Below are positions 61,097 through 64,000 of a stretch of DNA of 64,000 nucleotides, one piece after another. A model generated the notes under the pieces. It was not told the DNA's origin. It was given only the letters and a program-made list of their open reading frames with translations, and did no database searches. The position numbers and the translations under genes are program-made. The DNA comes from Didymella arachidicola (Eukaryota > Ascomycota > Dothideomycetes > Pleosporales > Didymellaceae), in contig CM050000.1 of the NCBI GenBank assembly GCA_016630955.3, forward strand, positions 62,001 through 126,000, given 5' to 3'. How positions within the stretch are numbered: position 1 is the first letter of the stretch; each line of letters opens with the position of its first letter.

Positions 61097-63222
61097 CCGT
61101 GTCCGTGCGCGTGCTGCACGCTATCGCGTGTTGCACGCGAGCAGCCCTGATCGTCTACAGAAAGATGAGGCTGTAGAGCCACGCAGAATAGCTATTATTA
61201 TAAGATCTTTTGGTGGAGTGATCTATAGGCTTATGCGACAAGCTTGTACTATCTATATTTACTTGGAAGCTTGATGTTGCGACCTCGTGTGGACGTTTTA
61301 GGTGGAGGAGACGGGGAGCGCTCTGCAGCAGCAACACCACTTCGCACAGCTACAGTACCACAATTCTGCTTCTTTCTTGGTGCTGCAGACTGTGAGACTT
61401 TACGCTTGCCTCTTTGGGACAATTGCAGAGCTTTTTGAGTGTCGCGCTCTGCTTTTTGACGTGCTCTTTCTGCCTTGCGTTTGTCAATAGCGCAGCGTTC
61501 ATCTGCACGCTTCCTCTCCCGCTCTTCCTTCTCCCTCACTGCCTTCTCACGCTTTTCCTCTGCAATCTTCTCATTGTAGAGCTTGTTAGCATGCTTCAAC
61601 TCCTTCATTTTTGCCTTTTCAAGCTCTTCCTCATGCTTCATCTCCTTCTCAATGCGCTCTCTAATCTTGGCTTCCTTGAATGATCGAGGTGACCAAAAGC
61701 GTGAAGGCACCCATGGATTACAGTCATGCTGCTGCAGGTCAAGAGCTCTGCTTTTCTTCTCCTGCTTCTTCTTGTACTGAAGAGACTCTGTAAGCCCATC
61801 ATTTTCTTGGTGGAGTAGCTCATTACTGATACAAATGTGATGGAGTGTGTGCCTTAGCACCCGCGCGTCCTTACTGAGATTATCCTTCACAGCCCGCTGC
61901 AGAATTCTGTCAATTCTGCGCCATTCTGAGCTGCTGTAGTGTGAAGCAATTGATGACGATGAGCTGCCATCATCTGATGAAGGTGGTGCAAATCTATCGA
62001 GTATAACGTTGGGGTTGAAGGGGTATACACCCACTGCCTTGAAGGCCTGTTGTATGAGGGTTTCTGTGAAGGTAGACGTCCAGGCAGACCAGAATAAGCT
62101 GAAGAAATCACCCTTCTTCACTGGCAACAGTCCTTTGCTCTTAAAGAGTCTTTCTGTAAGCTGCTTCGAGTATGCTCGTGCCAACGGAGCAAACAACACT
62201 ACGTCGAGTGGCTGGAGCGTATGAGTACTGTGAGGTGGATAGATAGCTAATAGAATCTTGTTCTGATAACAGTACTTTAGAAACAGCTTGCTTATATGGC
62301 TGCCGTGGCCGTCTACAATAAGTAGCCGCCACTTTCTTCGAGCTGACTCCTTGGTGTTGGCATCAAACACCTGCTGAAGCCAGGCAAGGCCTGCGTCATT
62401 GTTTGACCAGCCGTTGGAGGTGACGTTGACGTAGACTTGGTGTTTTCTGATGTCTAATTCACTCACCCAGCTTGATTGGACCTTCTTGGAGTTGGCTGGG
62501 TAGATGAGGCCTGGTGGGAGTGCAATTCCAGAAGCTCCCACACAAGCTATCAACGTAATCCATTCACGATTGCCATCGTGGAGCATCTCTTTAAACCTCT
62601 TCTGCTTCCATTTGGTCTTGCTGAAGATCCTCTTGCTCTTGCCTATCGATCCAATCATGAAGCCCTTCTCATCCATATTGTATGTATGCTCAGGCTCTAT
62701 TGAGTATTCTTCAATCTTTGTGTGTAGCATGTTGAAGTAGAGCTGATATTTATCGTAGGAATCAGCAGCGACGCGATCGGCAGCCATGGCGGAGGTCCAT
62801 CGAGGTGTGAGCTCATCCGAGTGTCGGTTGATGAATCGGGAAACCCAGGCCTCAGAGACTGGCTTCTTGGCTATTGTAGACGCAAAAGACTGGATCATTT
62901 CACGCGTAGGAGGTAGGTGGTAATCTGTAAGCTTATCTATATAAGCTACAAGCTCTACCTCCTCCTCTGGGGTGAGGTGTTGCTGGTTGATGTTCTTCTG
63001 TTTAATAGAGCCAAAAACGCGTCGGTGATGGCGGGACAAAGTTGAGCGATTAACACCATGTTTGTCAGCAATCTCTTGGTACACAAGTTTACCAGCTGCA
63101 TCAGCATCTTTAATTGCAGCTTCTAGAGACATTGTGGTGTTGAGTTATGGTGTTGAGAAAGATGAGATGATTCCGCGCTCGCGTGCATCACGCGAAAGCG
63201 TGCAGCACGCGCACGGACACGG
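61097..63222 (-). mobile_element. Pogo/Fot1-like DNA transposon, element F (complete)
   Basis: 2126 bp. Inverted repeats start CCGTGTCCGTGCGCGTGCTG and continue ~50 bp to CACGCGAGC with few mismatches. TA at 61095-61096 and 63223-63224, the latter shared with element G. The transposase is intact on the minus strand. Subterminal palindrome at 61167-61182. Confidence 0.93.
61249..63132 (-). CDS. Transposase of element F, pogo/Fot1-like, DD35D (intact)
   Basis: 627 aa from the ATG at 63132 (MSLEAAIKDADAAGKLVYQE). HTH (EIADKHGVNRSTLSRHHRR), CENP-B HTH (DYHLPPTREMIQSFAS; PVSEAWVSRFINRH), core YNMDEKGFMIGSIGKSKR, VDGHGSH and LQPLDVVLFAPLARAYS. A segment with VGVYPFNPNVILDRF is the site where C and E were hit by retro-elements; here it is uninterrupted. 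The C-terminal basic coiled coil (SRFWSPRSFKEAKIRER; KRKADERCAID-like repeats) ends RGRNIKLPSKYR. No stop or frameshift. Relatives A and E differ at many positions, so the family is old or was seeded several times. Confidence 0.94.
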   Translation of the reverse strand: MSLEAAIKDADAAGKLVYQEIADKHGVNRSTLSRHHRRVFGSIKQKNINQQHLTPEEEVELVAYIDKLTDYHLPPTREMIQSFASTIAKKPVSEAWVSRFINRHSDELTPRWTSAMAADRVAADSYDKYQLYFNMLHTKIEEYSIEPEHTYNMDEKGFMIGSIGKSKRIFSKTKWKQKRFKEMLHDGNREWITLIACVGASGIALPPGLIYPANSKKVQSSWVSELDIRKHQVYVNVTSNGWSNNDAGLAWLQQVFDANTKESARRKWRLLIVDGHGSHISKLFLKYCYQNKILLAIYPPHSTHTLQPLDVVLFAPLARAYSKQLTERLFKSKGLLPVKKGDFFSLFWSAWTSTFTETLIQQAFKAVGVYPFNPNVILDRFAPPSSDDGSSSSSIASHYSSSEWRRIDRILQRAVKDNLSKDARVLRHTLHHICISNELLHQENDGLTESLQYKKKQEKKSRALDLQQHDCNPWVPSRFWSPRSFKEAKIRERIEKEMKHEEELEKAKMKELKHANKLYNEKIAEEKREKAVREKEERERKRADERCAIDKRKAERARQKAERDTQKALQLSQRGKRKVSQSAAPRKKQNCGTVAVRSGVAAAERSPSPPPKTSTRGRNIKLPSKYR

Positions 63223-63224
63223 TA

Positions 63225-64000
63225 CCGTGCCGGACGGCGAAGCGATCAGGACGGCGAAACGATCGCTCCGCCCCACCAAAACCACCACAAAGATAAGGCT
63301 GTAGAGCCGCACCAAATGGCTATTATAGCGAGATCTTTTAGTAGAGTATTCTAGACGTTATATAATATATTAATAACTACTTATATTTTAATAGCAGTTT
63401 AATGTTGCGGCCGCGTCGCGATTGAATAGGTGGTGGGCCTATAACGCAACCAAATGACTGATTACCATGACTATCACCACTAACGATTGTTTTTTTGTGT
63501 GTAGGCCTCGTACAGGTTTTGAAGTCCTTCTTCTTCTTACTCTTTTTGAAATTTTTGGAAACTTGTTGAAGTCGTTTTGCTGCTTTGCGGGCTGCTTGGC
63601 GAGCAGCTCGCTCAGCGGCTTCGATAGCCCTCTGCTTCTCCCTTAGCAGCTTCGCCTCTGCTCGCGCACGACGCCTCGCATCAATCTCCCGCGCTTTGAT
63701 CAGCTTTGACTCCTCTCGAGCTTGGATCGCCATAGCTTTTTGTTGTTGTAATAGCTCTTGATCGCGCTTCTTCTGCTCTTGGAGGCTGCGAGCTTCTCGC
63801 ACCTTCCGCGGCGACCAGAAATCAGCTCCACCATGATAATCTTCGGATTGCTCAAGTACTCCAGGCTGCGATCGCTGCTTACGCTGTCGCTCATTAATCA
63901 GAGCTTCTCGTAGCTTCTCATTCTCTCGCTCAACCAGCTTAGATCGGGTAGATAGCTTCATGATACTTCGATTAAGCTGCGAGATCTTCCTGCTCTCTTT
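63225..64000 (-). mobile_element. Pogo/Fot1-like DNA transposon, element G (cut by window edge)
   Basis: Begins right after the TA shared with F. Its end CCGTGCCGGACGGCGAAGCG differs from F after the first six bases. Subterminal palindrome AAGGCTGTAGAGCCGC at 63295-63310 and a transposase C-terminus on the minus strand follow. The other end is outside the window. Confidence 0.85.
63377..64000 (-). CDS. Transposase of element G, C-terminal part
   Basis: The minus-strand frame is open from the right edge to the stop at 63377 (208 codons). The visible part is the charged coiled-coil extension: SRKISQLNRSIMKLS, YHGGADFWSPRKVREARSLQ, a long Arg/Lys/Ala/Glu-rich helix and the closing RGRNIKLLLKYK, matching E and F. 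DNA-binding and DDE domains would lie beyond 64000. Whether the copy is intact cannot be judged. Confidence 0.88.
   Translation of the reverse strand, partial: KESRKISQLNRSIMKLSTRSKLVERENEKLREALINERQRKQRSQPGVLEQSEDYHGGADFWSPRKVREARSLQEQKKRDQELLQQQKAMAIQAREESKLIKAREIDARRRARAEAKLLREKQRAIEAAERAARQAARKAAKRLQQVSKNFKKSKKKKDFKTCTRPTHKKTIVSGDSHGNQSFGCVIGPPPIQSRRGRNIKLLLKYK

Noticed and set aside
1..64000. CRISPR array, bacterial operon signals or rRNA genes
   Set aside because: No regularly spaced direct repeats, no rRNA-like sequence, and spliced eukaryotic genes throughout.

Overview
The window looks like a chromosome segment of a filamentous ascomycete (Pezizomycotina; Dothideomycetes/Pleosporales is my best guess from protein character, not proven). 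The evidence is 41-102 bp introns with GT-AG ends and TRAC-type branch points, fungal-only genes (END3, class VI chitin synthase, YVC1-type channel, JEN1-type transporter), GPI-anchored and secreted proteins, and Fot1/pogo and Tad1-like transposons.

Left half (1-32.1 kb) is gene territory. In order it holds: the 3' end of a GPI-anchored wall protein; END3; eIF2-alpha (3 exons); a YVC1-like TRP channel (3 exons); an F-box-like protein (-); a YSA1-type Nudix hydrolase (-); L-2-hydroxyglutarate dehydrogenase; class VI chitin synthase (-, 3 exons); a 3.4 kb gap; UPF2/NMD2; a small secreted protein; a 199 bp Tc1/mariner-type MITE; a JEN1-like monocarboxylate transporter; a 4.2 kb gene-poor stretch with one intron-containing tRNA-Asn; and a broken zinc-binding oxidoreductase (-).

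Centre (32.2-48.2 kb) is a transposon island. Four pogo/Fot1-like elements (called A, B, C and E here) lie end to end, and at the junctions they share one TA dinucleotide. Element E is split by a 6 kb Tad1-like LINE and a 0.83 kb non-autonomous partner (D2). Element C is split by a second partner copy (D1). The partners carry the LINE's 3' tail. All three retro-insertions lie in the same orientation at the same homologous base of the transposase gene, just 5' of AACGTTATCC. This points to a site-specific LINE/SINE-like pair whose target is the transposase gene of another transposon, which is the most interesting thing in the window.

Right part (48.2-61.1 kb) returns to genes: a small Cys-rich ORF; a cyclase-family gene with one nonsense codon (-); a 215 bp MITE; a SAP-domain membrane protein (-); an MME1-like mitochondrial carrier; an unknown Ser-rich protein (-); two tandem paralogous secreted proteins; and a GPI-anchored Cys-rich protein (-). 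From 61.1 kb a second pogo island begins: intact element F (-), then element G, which abuts F through a shared TA and runs off the end.

Splice sites were placed by eye from reading-frame continuity and family resemblance. No database search was possible.
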